64,000 bases of DNA from Malurus cyaneus samueli (lineage: Eukaryota; Chordata; Aves; Passeriformes; Maluridae), in assembly GCA_009741485.1 (NCBI GenBank), contig CM019218.1, positions 27,569,303 to 27,633,302 of the forward strand. The letters are read 5' to 3'. Position numbers and translations under genes: made by a program. Shown in pieces: positions 1-19,342 of the stretch (position 1 is the first letter of the stretch; each line of letters begins with the position of its first letter). The notes under the pieces are model-generated. The model had not been told where the DNA came from and made no database searches. It worked only from the letters and a program-made list of their open reading frames with translations.

Positions 1-1443
1 AGATATAATGTTGCATGTTGCTTGTGGAAGCGTTTTTACTTAGTGGAAGTCATTCTCTTTAAAAATATTTGCACAAACTTTTGCTCCTACCTGTGATGAT
101 AGCTCTTTGTAGCTCTTGAAAAACCTTTAAACTCATTCAGGGGTTTGTATTTCTTTGCCTCGTGGTTTTTTTTAAACAAATTCTTTTCTTGCAAATACTA
201 TATTCATCTGAATGTGATGCTTTTAAGAGATAACTTGGGGATAAGATTACAATGCCAAGACTCCTTTGCTTTCAGCGAAGCATTTATGCACATCCATTAA
301 TACAGTAGCATTGCTGCTTGTATGGCAGATTCCTTCATGTCACAGGCTCCGTGAATCCTTTTCACAGTGTCATCTCAGTCTTCTAATTCAGTTACTAAGA
401 CCATGAGAAAACTGCCCCTGAGTTGGGGCAAAACAGATGAAGAGCAGGAAAAGGGTAGTTTTTAATTTTGTTTACAGGACTGAATTACTCTGAAGTTACA
501 CAGGAAATCTTGGGCAAAGTGGGGAACCTTGCTAGTCTCAAACCTGATTTACACTTAAGGAATCAATGGTATAAATACACTTCCATCCGAGGTTGTTCCC
601 AGGACAGAGGCAGCTTTTGCAGCAGTGTTGACTTTTCTCTGAGAAATTGTAAAATTAAACATTTGGTAGTTTTAGAAAGTATTTTTCTAGAATAAAGTCT
701 CTCCACTACTATTAGTAATTAACTGATATTTGCTACTACTCAGACTAAGCACATGGAGAGAAAACAATGCCAAGGATTGCAAAGACTGTATTTGAAAATA
801 AACTAAAGGTATTTCCTGTTTTATGTTATTTTTTCATTGTAGTATTAAAATCAGTGAGTAAAAACAAAGATAAATAGTTCTAAATTAGCTTCTGTTTTCT
901 TTTGCCTTACATTTTTACATTTGAAAAAAGCAAAGAAAGCCTTTTCCCAGCTCTTAAATGCAGTCAGAAAAATGTGTCAATTACAATGTGATAAGTAAAT
1001 GCTTGAATCTGAAAACTAATAAATTGGAATCATGATACCTTTAAAGTGCTTTTTAAAGCCTGTTTTGAATTTTTACATATCTTCTTCCTAAAGTTCTAAT
1101 TGGATATGAAGGTTATTTTGAGTTACACTTACTGTATACTAAGCAGTTTCCTTAGAAGCTGCATAGTGCTTCTGAAGCACAAACTGGCTAGTGAAACTAA
1201 ATAGATAAGGGCTTGCTTTCACCTCGTTCTAATAAAATCCTTTGATGTGTAAAGACTTCAGAGTTAATTGTATCAGAATGGGCAAGTAGTTATGAATTTG
1301 TAAATTTGTAGTTACTGGGTGGGAAATTTTCAAAATTATTAATATCATCAATGTTTTCATTAGAAAAGTGTGTCTCTACTCGTGCCAAGTAGATAACTGA
1401 GCTAACATGTTTTTTTGTATGTTTTTTATTTTTATTTTTCTAG
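1..1443 (+). other. CDIN1 intron, upstream of first exon in the window
   Basis: AT-rich intron with no recognisable exon or repeat family. The open frame at 468-695 matches nothing I know and lacks splice context. The T-rich tract before 1443 is the polypyrimidine tract of the following exon. Confidence 0.7.
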
Positions 1444-1523
1444 CCTCTAAAACTCTTATAAATAGTATGCTACGGGACCCCTCTCAGATTCCAGATGGAG
1501 TTCTAGCAAATCAAGTCTATCAG
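1444..1523 (+). CDS. CDIN1: CDIN1 internal exon encoding [16 protein letters not shown]...
   Basis: An 80-bp exon. The acceptor is a T-rich tract ending TTTCTAG at 1443, and the donor is GTATTA from 1524. The first two bases (CC) complete a codon begun in the upstream exon; 26 full codons follow, starting [11 protein letters not shown] and ending ANQVYQ, so the exon leaves in phase 0. The protein closely matches the segment of vertebrate CDIN1 just before its nuclease domain. The open frame continues about 66 bases past the donor and begins in intron upstream, so the ATG at 1407 is not a start. The preceding exon (expected to end in the QEHEETP region) was not seen in bases 1-1443. Confidence 0.93.
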
Positions 1524-1876
1524 GTATTAATCAAACTTGTTTGGTTTGGTTTGGCTTTTTTTCCTATGGCAATTCTGTTATCTGCCTAGCAGAGTAAAAG
1601 ATTTTAAACCTCATTTAATTACTGTCATCGTAAACTATAAGTGAGGTCAGAGTGCACCATAAATGGCAGCGCAATGTTTGTGAGGGGAGCATTTCACTTT
1701 TTAATAGCTTGCTTTTATAGTGAATAAAAGCATGCAGTTTTTGCTTTCTGTGATTAAATCTGAACAGCATCTGATAGCCTTTTTGAGGAAAAGTAATTAC
1801 TGTTTTTAAGATACTCTTTAACTGTAATGGTTTTGTAGTTGCCCATCAGTATACTACTTCTCTTATTTGTCTGCAG
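1524..1876 (+). other. Short CDIN1 intron (353 bp)
   Basis: Intron between two short coding exons, with donor GTATTA and acceptor TTGTCTGCAG. The start is G/T-rich (repeated TTTGG around 1540-1558). No repeat or RNA gene was seen. Confidence 0.85.
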
Positions 1877-1926
1877 TGTACTGTGAATGACTGTTGTTAT
1901 GGACCGCTGGTGGACTGCATCAAACA
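1877..1926 (+). CDS. CDIN1: CDIN1 internal exon encoding CTVNDCCYGPLVDCIK
   Basis: A 50-bp micro-exon. The acceptor is TTGTCTGCAG ending at 1876, and the donor is GTATCC from 1927. It reads CTVNDCCYGPLVDCIK plus two bases (CA). These join to the first base (C) of the next exon to make a histidine codon, giving the family sequence IKHAIGHEHE across the junction. The short length and phase (0 in, 2 out) agree with the neighbouring exons. Three cysteines in the first seven residues are characteristic of this part of CDIN1. It is too short to be found by ORF length and was recognised by protein identity. Confidence 0.93.
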
Positions 1927-4727
1927 GTATCCTTTCCCATAAAATTTTAGGTGCACAATTGACGAGCTTAGACTGTGTGGAAGAGATGTGTCTAGCTTTA
2001 ACCTGACATAAAGTTCTGCTTCACAAAACACATTTCATACTCCTCTCTTTTACATTCAGTCAGCTGGAGGGTCACTGCAGATCTTTCTCTTACACTAACA
2101 AAAATCAGATGGACCATGGGAAGATGTCAGTTTGTTGGTTACACATTCATATGCCTGATTGAACCTCTTTGGTTTTGATTGGTTGAAATGCGTGTCTGAT
2201 TTTCTCTGAAGACTAGGTGACCATATTTTGAGTGGTGGAGTTGGACTAGATGATCTCTGGAGATGCGTTCCATTAAATTAATACATTTTATAGATAGTGT
2301 TCAACACTGTGGCTTTGCTTTGTTAGAGAGTTTTAATTGAAATATTTTCAAGTTTAATTCAGTTCTGATTTGACCAATTAGTGTTTTTTAACTCCTATCT
2401 GACATTCCAGTGCACTTCTTTTCTCTTCTTCTTAATAGAGATTATACAAGCAATAGTAAAACACCTATAAATCCTGAATTTTCTGGGATTTTTTTTTTGT
2501 AGCATTGAAATAGTTAATGAGAGAGCTTCAGTATACAGTGAGTACACTGAGGAAATTCCATGTGGCACTGAGTATTCCAGACTAAGATTAGAGTTTTTTA
2601 GGAATGATCACTGAGAACCCAAATCTATATTAATAAAGTCCAGCAGGAGTAGCTCTTCTGTTCAGTTTTCTGTTTTTGATTTTAAGGATCAATTTCAAAA
2701 TTATGGTCTGCTATCACTGAGCAGGCTAGTTAGGCAATTCCCTCCCAAGTCCTAGAGAATCCTTGCACGAACCTTTGCATGCAGTTTGGGGGAAGGTCTT
2801 GATTTCACTCTACAGGTGCAGGATGGGAAAGCTACCGTCATGTTTAGTTATGCATGAAAAACAGTACTTCTTGTAGTTGTGATATAGTGGATTGTCATTC
2901 CTTAAAAATATGTTCTTTCCACTAGAAATGCTTGCGTGGTGTCTACTATAGCCTCAGCCCTGCTCCCATTAACTTTAACCGCAGCAGGATAGAGTTCTAA
3001 TTGTATTTGTATTTTGTGCTTTTAATTGTAATTTTAAATATTCATTGAGAACATCTTCAGAATTAAACAAACCTCTCTGAAAGTGGATTAATCTAATAAA
3101 CCACACATTCTAAAGGGTTGCTGATCATTAATTTTCATATCCAGAATTTTAAGATTAATATTTTGTGGAGGAGCAATCTGGCTGTAGTCTTCTGACAGTG
3201 TCATGTTTAAAACTAATAAAGACACGTATGTAGAATTATGAACCATTTTAAAGACAATTTTAAGACAAATTTACCTGCAGTCTAGAAAGAATTTTATATC
3301 ATCTTCCAAATCTGTCTCAAATCAGTTGTTGAACATGCAGTGACATCGATGAAAGTAATGAGTTTTTCAATTCCATTTTAGTCCAGGAAAGTTTAATACT
3401 AAGCTATGTGAGTGCATTACTGTAAGTATGTTGCTGAATTAGATGTTAATTTTGAGGTGCATAAAATAGTTAAAAATCAATTTAAAGTTAAGGTTTTAAA
3501 AGCATAATATCTTCTGAAGGATTGCATATTGATTTTAAATATAACTATCTAATTGTATATGCATGGACTAAAGTATGAAGTCAACCTCTTTGTAAATGCC
3601 AAGAGGCTATTTTTCAGTAATAGTTCAGATGCTTACGGGAAACTAGGCTGCTAGATTGCATGAGTAGAAAATGGCTTGTGAGGTTATTTACAAGTTTTGC
3701 CCCATGGTCATTGCCATACATCACTAACAGGTATTATTGTAGACTAAGTGTTTCTGCTTATGGTGCATTATAAATTCTGTTTGCAGTATTTTTCTTACCT
3801 TTTTGCCATTCTTCATTTGTCCCTTTTGTTCTGAAACTGCTAGTAGAGTTTAACGTAATATATAGTTTCATTTGATATAAGCTATACATATATATGAAAT
3901 GATTCCATAGAATTTTTTTTTTGCTGTTCAGCATAAAGTGTTCATATAAGTTAAGTAATTAACTGTAACAGTAAGGAGATCTGTAGTTTAAGTTTTCAGA
4001 AGTTATTCTAAACATAGGATCTTTCATCGTATTGTTCCATAGGATTCTTAAAAGCTTCCAGAATAGAACTTTGACCTCCAGGAGGATACATTAAAAATAT
4101 TTAATGTAGTGACTTTTTTACATATTGCTAGGAATAGCACAGTGGATCAACAGGCTGTCAGGGAAGTGAAAAGTACTTAGTAAAAAATACTATTTCATCC
4201 TTCCCTAACATTAGTTCATGTTTCTGAAAAATCAATTAAAAGAATGGGGTTTTTTTACAGTAATATGTTTCAAATGGACGTAGTACATATCAGTTTCAGA
4301 ATATAAAGAAAGAAAACCAGTTTGTTTCATCCATTGCTGGATTGGAGAATTGATATACTAGTCAATAAAGAGGAACTTTAAAGGTATGTAATTTCATGTT
4401 TTAGGATCACAAGTCCTTTAATGCTTAGAAGGAGAATAAAGAAAAAATGGAAGTACTGCCCTTCATTTTACTGAGTAAATATGGTCATATAGGTCTTAAT
4501 TTTGTAAAATTTATGCTGTTTATACAATAGTCTGATTTTGCATAGTTGTGTATGCTTCTGAAAATCCCTGTAAGGATTTTCAGAACTAAAGAGTTCCCAT
4601 CACTGATCACTTCTGAAATGCAGATTAAGATAAATAAATTCTGTGATTAATTGCTCTACCTATGATGTTTTCATGAAGTTGCTTCTTTTCCAAAGTAATC
4701 TTCCACGTCTTAACCTAAAGCTATCAG
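1927..4727 (+). other. CDIN1 intron (2801 bp)
   Basis: AT-rich intron. Apart from a CR1 3'-end scrap near 2232-2272 it holds no family I can name. Donor GTATCC, acceptor CTATCAG. No ORF of note. Confidence 0.8.
2232..2272 (+). mobile_element. CR1 LINE, 3'-terminal scrap
   Basis: GTTGGACTAGATGATCTCTG followed by GAGATGCGTTCCA is a decayed form of the CR1 3' untranslated end (GTTGGACTAGATGACCTC..AGGTCCCTTCCAA). Only about 40 bases are recognisable. CR1 normally inserts 5'-truncated, so a bare 3' end fits. Confidence 0.65.
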
Positions 4728-4795
4728 CGCTATTGGACATGAGCATGAAGTCTTGCTACGAGAAATGCTTTTGGGAAAAAACCTCTCTTTCCTAG
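4728..4795 (+). CDS. CDIN1: CDIN1 internal exon encoding AIGHEHEVLLREMLL...
   Basis: A 68-bp exon. The acceptor is CTATCAG ending at 4727, with a weak pyrimidine tract and a plausible branch sequence CTTAAC just upstream; the donor is GTAAGA from 4796. After the shared H codon it reads AIGHEHEVLLREMLLGKNLS then FL, and ends with one base (G) of a split codon. The GHEHEVLLR and KNLSFL blocks are highly conserved in CDIN1 and lead into the nuclease core. The split codon becomes GCT (Ala) here, where human CDIN1 has Asp, as I recall it. Confidence 0.93.
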
Positions 4796-11772
<6,977 letters not shown>

Positions 11773-11878
11773 CTGTAGAAGGACACATAATTCACTGGAT
11801 TGAAAGCAAAGCTTCATTTGGCGATGAAAGTAGCCACCAAGCCTACTTGCAGGATCAGTTTTGGAGCTACTGGAACAG
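11773..11878 (+). CDS. CDIN1: CDIN1 exon carrying the E-x-K nuclease motif
   Basis: A 106-bp exon. The acceptor is GTCACCCTAG ending at 11772, and the donor is GTAAAT from 11879. It reads [20 protein letters not shown], continues [14 protein letters not shown], and ends with two bases (AG) of the next codon, expected Arg. WIESK holds the E-x-K catalytic pair (Glu 11802-11804, Lys 11808-11810), which with the PDF Asp completes the PD-(D/E)XK signature. The motif is intact, so this copy should encode a catalytically competent core. The next residues in the family are FGPGL, and no exon for them was found downstream. This is the last exon I can place. Confidence 0.95.
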
Positions 11879-14016
11879 GTAAATTTCTGTTATTTTTCCT
11901 TATAGATAAATAGGACTTGATTTTAAAGGGGCATTACTGGATAAAACACTACTGACTCTTGTATTAAGTCATGTCAACAAAATACATATTAATAATCTAG
12001 CATTTTAAATATTATTAATTAGCATTTCAAGTTGGTGTGCTGTAATATTTCTGAAAAATCGAGATCCTAATTGTTAGCATGCAGCAGATATATATGGTGA
12101 TTTTGCAGTGATGCTAGATGACAGAGTAAATTATTTTGGTACAGAAGTTACATGTCAGTTCTTTTGGTACCAGACTATGAAAGAAGATTTTGCTGTACCA
12201 TTTTGGAATATGTGCAAGGTGATAAAATCGTTAAAAAATCTCTACAATTTAACCAAATGGGTTTTGTGTATAAAGAACTTGTTGACGCTATTGGTATGAT
12301 TTATTTTTTTAAAAAATATAGCTAAAATACTTCTGCTTTGGTGTTCTAAAAGTCGTTATTGTGTATATTTATAAATCTTCCCATGGTACTAGATACCTTC
12401 TCACTGGAGGATTTTTTTTAAAAAAAATTCGAAATACAGTGCTTCATCTCCAATGCCATTTTTATATGTGGTAGAACCCTGAACAAGATCGTGAGTAAGG
12501 TAAATGAAAGTCTTAATAAAGGATTTTTTAAAGCATAAATTTAGAAGTCTTCTTAGTGGCAACAAGAGACCATCAGAAGAATAGTTCTGCCATAATCAGG
12601 AGAACATGGCACAAGTGTGTGAACATGCAACAAAAAGTGGGGGTGGGCCAACATCAGAGACTAGTCTGGTACCGTTACTATTTCAGCAGAATGTGAAAAT
12701 AGCCTTTGGAAATGCTTTAGAAGCAGGTTCAGTAGAAGGCAGCAGAGAGAGGGAGACCAGATCTTGATAAGAACAACATCAAAGTTTGGAATTATGCTCT
12801 GCAGCAACATTCTTGATTGATATGAAAAGGACCTACTCTTACTTGACAATCCCAGAAAGCAGAGACTTGGAAAACTTGAATCAAGGTAATGGGAACCTTG
12901 CAAGGCAGTCAATTGTTGGATGAAGATATTATAGTATAGGAAGGTTGTAGAAAATAAATTGTGAAACATAGAGTATAAAACTTAGAAAGGCAAATGGCGA
13001 GAATGGCAGGAAAGATTGTGGAGCAGACAGCGCTGAACTGCACATCAGTGTAAAGGAAATGGAGCAGCTCATGCTGGGAGAAGGCCTTTAGATGTACTGA
13101 CTGGAATACTTTCTGAATACAAAGGGTGCGTTTGAAGGGATCCATGATGGTATGGAGAAAAGCAGCTCGAAGAAGTGAATTTGAAACAGATAACATGAGC
13201 ATAAAGATGCTGAGTTCAGATGGGCTGAAAGTTGCATAGACAGGTAGGATGAAGGGATTGATCCAGTTTGCAATAAAATTTGCATTGCAAAGTTGCAGTA
13301 TCTGTCTTTTTTTTATGTGCTACATACTTTATTGTCTATCCACATTTTATTATAAACATTTGAGAATAATGTGCACCATTTGCATCTGACATTTACAAAG
13401 GAAACATCTCTTATGCTTTTATCAAGAAACCAAGATGTAACTAACTTCATTTTAATTTTAACATGTACCAATTAATAATTCAGCTTCAAAAATGGAATAA
13501 AATCTCTCACTGAGCTGTTAGTCAAGTATCTTTAATGTTGTGAAAGCTAGACTGGAATGATACATGGATCAATAAAATGTTCTGGAAGTCATTTTGAGTT
13601 TTTGCCAAATTTGCTTTTATAGCTGTTTGTATTGAAAACAGCTACAAAAGTGGTTGATTCTTCAATATAGTGAGTTTACATTCATGTAAAGGAAACTGGA
13701 ACTCTCCATGGGAAGATTTGTTACACCCTAAATCCAAAATTTAGGTTAATCATGGAAATGAAGCAGATGCCTGTGGATTTTTTTTTAAAGAATAAATCCT
13801 GTTCATTTTAATTTTGGTACCACTTGGCCAAGCTAACAGTGCTACATCTTCTGAAATGAGTTCTGAATTACTGTAGCTTCTAATATAATAACAATTGAGT
13901 TAATGAACACATGTTGACAGATTAGGTTGCATGTAGGTTAGACAGTTAACTTTCATTGGTCTCTTAAACCATGAAAGGACACAGGTGTAGCTGCCTAAAC
14001 TGTGAATCAATTTTGT

Positions 14017-14086
14017 ATTATTTAATCAATTATTTAATCAATTATTTAATCAATTATTTAATCAATTATTTAATCAATTATTTAAT
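14017..14086. repeat. 12-bp minisatellite, unit CAATTATTTAAT
   Basis: Almost six perfect tandem copies of a 12-base unit (70 bp), each containing a TAATCAATTA-type homeodomain core. The block ends abruptly at TTTAATCTGTGCAG. Perfect identity between copies suggests recent expansion by slippage. Confidence 0.95.
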
Positions 14087-17000
14087 CTGTGCAGAGTGTA
14101 GAGTTCTCAGGTGAGAACCAGATTCTCAGTCAGTTCACTATGTTACCTTTCTGTCTCTGTTCCTCTTAAAAGAGAAATTATTTGGAGAGCAAGCACGAAT
14201 TCACAATAGAGATGATATGACACTCAAATGATAGTTTAGGGTTTTGTAAACCTGATCTGTTGGTTGAACTTAAAGCAGAAAGGAAATTCAAGAGAAAATC
14301 TGTAATATCACCTCTTAGATGTGGGTTGAAATACAAATCTAGATACTTTGAAATGAATGAAAGTAAGAGGTTTTAGACCTTTTCCATTCAGCTTTTTTAT
14401 TGCTTCTCTAAAAATTAGAAGTCAGACTGGAAAAGTTTCTATGTTCTTTTCTCATGTCACAGATGTAAGATGAGTTTTACTCAGAAACAGACTGAATGCT
14501 CTGAAATTAGCTGGGGTTTTTTTGCAGTTACATGTGTATTTCATTAAATCCTGTACTTTGTTGTGCTAACTGAATCTGTGAGTGTCTTAAATTGGTCTGT
14601 ACTGACAGGATAGAAATGGCACTTTCTCCTTTAACAAAACAGCTCCCTAGATGCAGTCAACCATGTCTGTTCACCTCAGTGCAGAAGAACACCTTTTTAT
14701 TACTCTGAGTTCTGCAGGGACAGCTTAGAAAGGTATTTTATGGCTCATACATCAATGGTATTGTTAAGCAATTTTCAGTTGCAATGGGCCACTGCAACCT
14801 CATCTTCAAATTAAGCTTCACATTAAAAATGTACAAAGTGTACCTTGTCAGTAGGTTTGCAATTATAATTTAAGATGTTGTTTAGATATTGAGATTTTTG
14901 AACAATAAAGAAACAGGAAAAGGCAAGTTTGGTCTTGCATATTCCCAGACTGATTTTTCACAGTGATGTTTTAGAAGAAACACCTATTTATATACTGGAC
15001 AAACTCAGTATAAAGCGATTAATATACTTCCCTTAGTATGTTTGTCTCTTCAGAGCAGTGGCATCCACTGAGTAGGCTATAGCTTACACTACCACTGGGT
15101 AAACAAAAAAGCCACACGCACAAACTATAATTTGTGCACTTGTAGTAGATACCACACTTTTCATTTTTCACTGCTCTGCATTGGTGCATTTCTTGTAAAC
15201 ATGAGGATAAAAGCTGTTGAATAGACAGTCTGAGCAAAGGTAATTTGGAGAGCATGAACAACAAGTTATACAAATCTCACTTTAGAATGGGGTCTGTGAA
15301 GATGTTGTAAAATATTTTAGGCTTTAGATGAATGTTCTTGTTTCTTTTTTTTTTTCTTCATAGTGTCTGACTTCATAACTTTTTTTCTAACTTAAATTAA
15401 AAATTGGAGTCCTAGCTGTAAAAGTCTGTTAGTCAGAGCTGACAGGCATGACTACTGTTTTCTAAGGACCAGCAACACATGGTTCAAACAGTAACTAGTG
15501 GGTAAACTGTCAGTGACTTGCTGTAAGAGGATACAAACTCAAATACGACAATTTACATTTTCTATCTTGTGCAGGCATGGCTAAGGCATATCTACACTCT
15601 GGAATGTAATTTCTTGAGAGTGCCAGAAGAAAGCTTGACGTCATTACTAGCTAAAGAAACTTTACTATATGTAAGGGAGACGGTAGGAAAGTGTTATATT
15701 TGACCCTGTTATTAAACTAAAGGCAATTTCACATAGTGAAAAAGAAGCATTTCATGTTCTCTTTGAATAAGAATGGTAAGTCATCTCTATACTGAATTCC
15801 TTCCACCATTTGTTTGTGTTCTAAATGTTGTTAGTCCTATGCTTCTGCTTTTTTGAAAGAATAAACAAAAGCAAGTTTACAATAAGTAATTTTGAAACAG
15901 CAGTCACACTTTTTGGAAGCCTAAATTCATAATTCAGTGTGGTGTTAATTAGTACATTATGCCTGATTTTGAGACTTCATTTCATAACTATTAGTCATAG
16001 TAAAATTGTCATAGAGTCCCATCGATTTTAAAAGGGTATTTATTTCAGATAGGTGCAAACAGAAATGATGCAAAGGATTGTATCTCAGTCACAAACACAG
16101 ACAATGTATTCCTAGGGGTTTTTTAAAGTGTTCTGTTCAAATTAATTTACAGTTGACTGTAAGGATGAATTACATGTTAGCAAAGTCTGAATCAGGACAT
16201 CAGAATTATAGACTTTTTTTTTGCTGTTCATGTTTAAATTGGTTACTCCAAAGACTGTTTAAGTAGTAATTGTTGTCTGATTGAAGGTGGTAGTGGAAGA
16301 AGGAGATCTGTTTTGGGTTTATGGATGTCTGTTCTCTTAACAAGTTCAGTATTCTTCAATTGCAGATGGTTTAAAAATTGTACTTGTGAATTGAAAGCCA
16401 TTGTAACAACTTGACTTGGTGGAAAACCTTGGGAGTTACATTTGTCAAGTGGCTAGGAAAACTGTTCATGCATACCCAGTATCCAAAGCAGCCCAAACAT
16501 AAAGAACTGAAAGGTCATTCTTCTTCTTGCAGTATGATGGTTTGTTGACATATTTTGACACACTGCTACAATGCTGAAAGGTTTTGACCTTACTGCAACA
16601 CTGAGGGACTTGAGGTTTGTTTAGCTATCTAATGCTTGTAGATTTTCACACATGCTGGGTTTTGCTTTGCTCCTTTTTCTCTCCCTTCTGGCTCCACTTG
16701 AATTACTAAACTAATCTTAAACAAAAATGGATATAGATAAAAGAGAGAGTTATGGTGATTTTTACCACTTAGGAATTTATATTTTAAGTTTCTTCAAAAC
16801 TAATTAACTTTTCTAGACTGAACTATGCCAACTTGCTAACCTTAGCAGCACTGGGTAAGATGTTTGTTTATAGAAAATAAGAGAACTAAAAGCAGCGAAG
16901 AATGCCATTTTGTACTAATTTGCTCATGCAGAAGTTTACTTTGTGAAGATGATAAAATTCTTTGTTCTTCTGCAAGGTAAACAAATGCATGTGTACATTC

Positions 17001-18381
17001 AAATATAGATACATACACACACATAGAGGCACATCTCTGCACTTCACAAATGTCCTACATACATTTAGCCTGTTTCCAATAGCATTTGATTTTAATTACT
17101 TTTGCCTTTAATGACACATGAACAGTCTAAAAATCAACATATAGCTTATGAAAAAGCATTGTAAGTTGTTTAATATTGTATTAAAATTAATTTTTGTCAA
17201 AGCAAAGAATGAACAAACCATGATTTATTCATATTATCATTTAAATTTGAATGATTGGTGTTAAGTTCTTATATCTTATATCTTATATATTATTGTTCTC
17301 CTTAGATATTGTATGTAACATAGACATGAAACTGGGATTTTCATTATATTTTAATTCTCTTATATAACCTCTTTCAATTCTAGATTGTTACATCCTGAGC
17401 TTAAAAAGTAGCAAATGACACAGTGTATAGCTTTGTTTACATTATTTTTCCCTTATATTTTTCTGTACTGTCTTAAATATTTTTGTGTCACAAGAGATTC
17501 ATGTAGTGTTGATAGAGCATTTTCAGCTTTCTTCTATATTCCTGCAAGGCTTCAGCTCCGTTTTTCCTGGTATTTCTCATTCAGATTAGACAAGCATCTA
17601 AGTTTATGTACGATAAGAGCTGACAGCATAGATCCTGCTATTCTTGCCAAAGGCCTGGTGGCAGACACTCCACTATGTCAAAGAATGTCAACCCCCCACA
17701 GACCTTACCTTTCAGATTCCTTGTAATTTTTAATTGACATTTACATCTGACATTTTCAATGTATTTTTTAGTGTTGGTTCTTTTTCTACCAACTAATAGT
17801 TAAAACCAAACCTAAGCAAAAAGAATTCCTTCCTGCAAACTGTGATATCATGTATTTTTTATTTAACACGGTCAAGTTGCTGGGCTGAAACTCCAGAATG
17901 ATCAACTCCTTATTACTTTTTGTAACTGTAGGTACTACTCTTATCTATTTCAAATGACATTTGAGGAGGGTAGTAGGCATATAAAGTGAAATTTAACTCT
18001 TGGTACTAATGAAAAATATTATTATTATTACTACTTTGCATTATGTACAGAAGGGATATAAAGATTCCAAGGAAATTTTAAGAATACTAATGGAGACTTT
18101 CCTTTGAGTCAAGTACTTGAATATTGAAAGTGAAAATATTCTTACCTGTATTCATGCGAGATATGTTAACAGCATAATATTGTGAATGAAGTAAAACGGG
18201 CGAGTATGTAATTTAGCTGCATGTCGCAGTTCTCCTTCTTTGCCTTCAGAAATCTCAAGATTTTCATTTGGGTTACAATGCTAAAAGGCTAATAAATTAG
18301 TATGAGCATAATTATCCATCTACTAGAAGTTAGAATTAAGGACTACAGTTGATCATAAATGTCACAAAGCAAAAAAAGTAG

Positions 18382-18412
18382 AAGCAGCATTTTGTCACAA
18401 ATAATGCTGCTT
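18382..18412. repeat. Small stem-loop (10-bp perfect stem, 11-base loop)
   Basis: AAGCAGCATT pairs with AATGCTGCTT around loop TTGTCACAAAT. With wobble pairs and two mismatches the stem can extend several pairs outward into the flanking A-rich and T/C-rich arms. It is short for a microRNA precursor; most likely a chance hairpin. Confidence 0.55.
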
Positions 18413-19299
18413 TTCTTCTAATTAGTTAATTTACATTTTGCAAATTAAGGGCAAGATTCAGACAGAAGATAATCTAGTAACATATCATAGCTTTACTGAC
18501 CTGTATTTGTATATGCCAAATTTAAGTTAATTAGAAATGTAGATGCTGTTTGTTTTATCTGTCAAAAAGCTCATGTTAAAAAAAAAATCTAGACACACTT
18601 TTCCCCCCAACATTTATCATCTAAATAATAGTCTTGCCAAGATGGCAGCCTCATAATAAACCCTTTTCAGTGGAGTGATGGGTAATGAAGCTTGCTTGTG
18701 AAGGCAGCGAAAAATGTTGTCTAGCCAAATGTGTGGATATGATGGCTAGAGAATCAGTGGACTTTCTCAGTCATCAATCTTTTTAGTAGCCTCTTACACA
18801 TCTGAATATTTTGATAGATGATCTAATAATTGAGTTATCTATCTTTCTAACTATCAGAGTTGCATAAAAATTATTCTCACATGCTATTGAATATTATATA
18901 TATTGAGCATCCAGTAAATTTTTCAAGAAATGGTCCAAGAGGTGGAGGAATTTTGTTTGTCTTATGTGGCCTTTAGTATACTAAATGATAAATGACTATG
19001 CATGGAATAAAAAACTGTATGTACTAATATAAGGGAAAAAAATCATGTCAGTAGCTGATTACAGATAGGACTCAGTAAGTAAAGTATTTGAAAGCATGAG
19101 ACTGTTGAGGTTAATGCACAATCTAAGAGAAATCTGAAGTACAAAATGAGTACATTCAGTAGTCCCTGGGCAGTTAATGAACAGGAATCATATTTCCACA
19201 GAGTTGCACAAATTTTTGGTCCCTAAATCTTGGCTTAGGCAAAAAGAAATTCAATGTTCAGCCACTCTGAGAGCACTTCCTTTTGATTAAAGGTGAAAC

Positions 19300-19342
19300 T
19301 GAAATGTATACATTGAAACTGTATTGTAATGTATACATTTCA
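19300..19342. repeat. Perfect inverted repeat (15-bp arms, 13-bp loop)
   Basis: TGAAATGTATACATT at 19300-19314 is exactly complementary to AATGTATACATTTCA at 19328-19342, with loop GAAACTGTATTGT. The inner ATGTATACAT is itself palindromic. The sequence could form a hairpin or cruciform. No transposon ends were recognised beside it. Confidence 0.9.

Noticed and set aside
1407..1589. 60-codon frame starting with ATG at 1407
   Set aside because: Its middle is a genuine CDIN1 exon (1444-1523), but the start is in the intron and the end runs past the splice donor.
12661..13285. Minus-strand frames as a real antisense gene
   Set aside because: Frames overlap in different registers and are not joined by clear splice sites; kept only as a low-level finding.
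14017..14086. CRISPR-like array
   Set aside because: Direct tandem 12-mers without spacers, in a vertebrate intron.
17415..17726. 103-codon plus frame as a novel gene or exon
   Set aside because: No family resemblance, hydrophobic T-rich composition typical of random AT-rich DNA, no consistent splice context.
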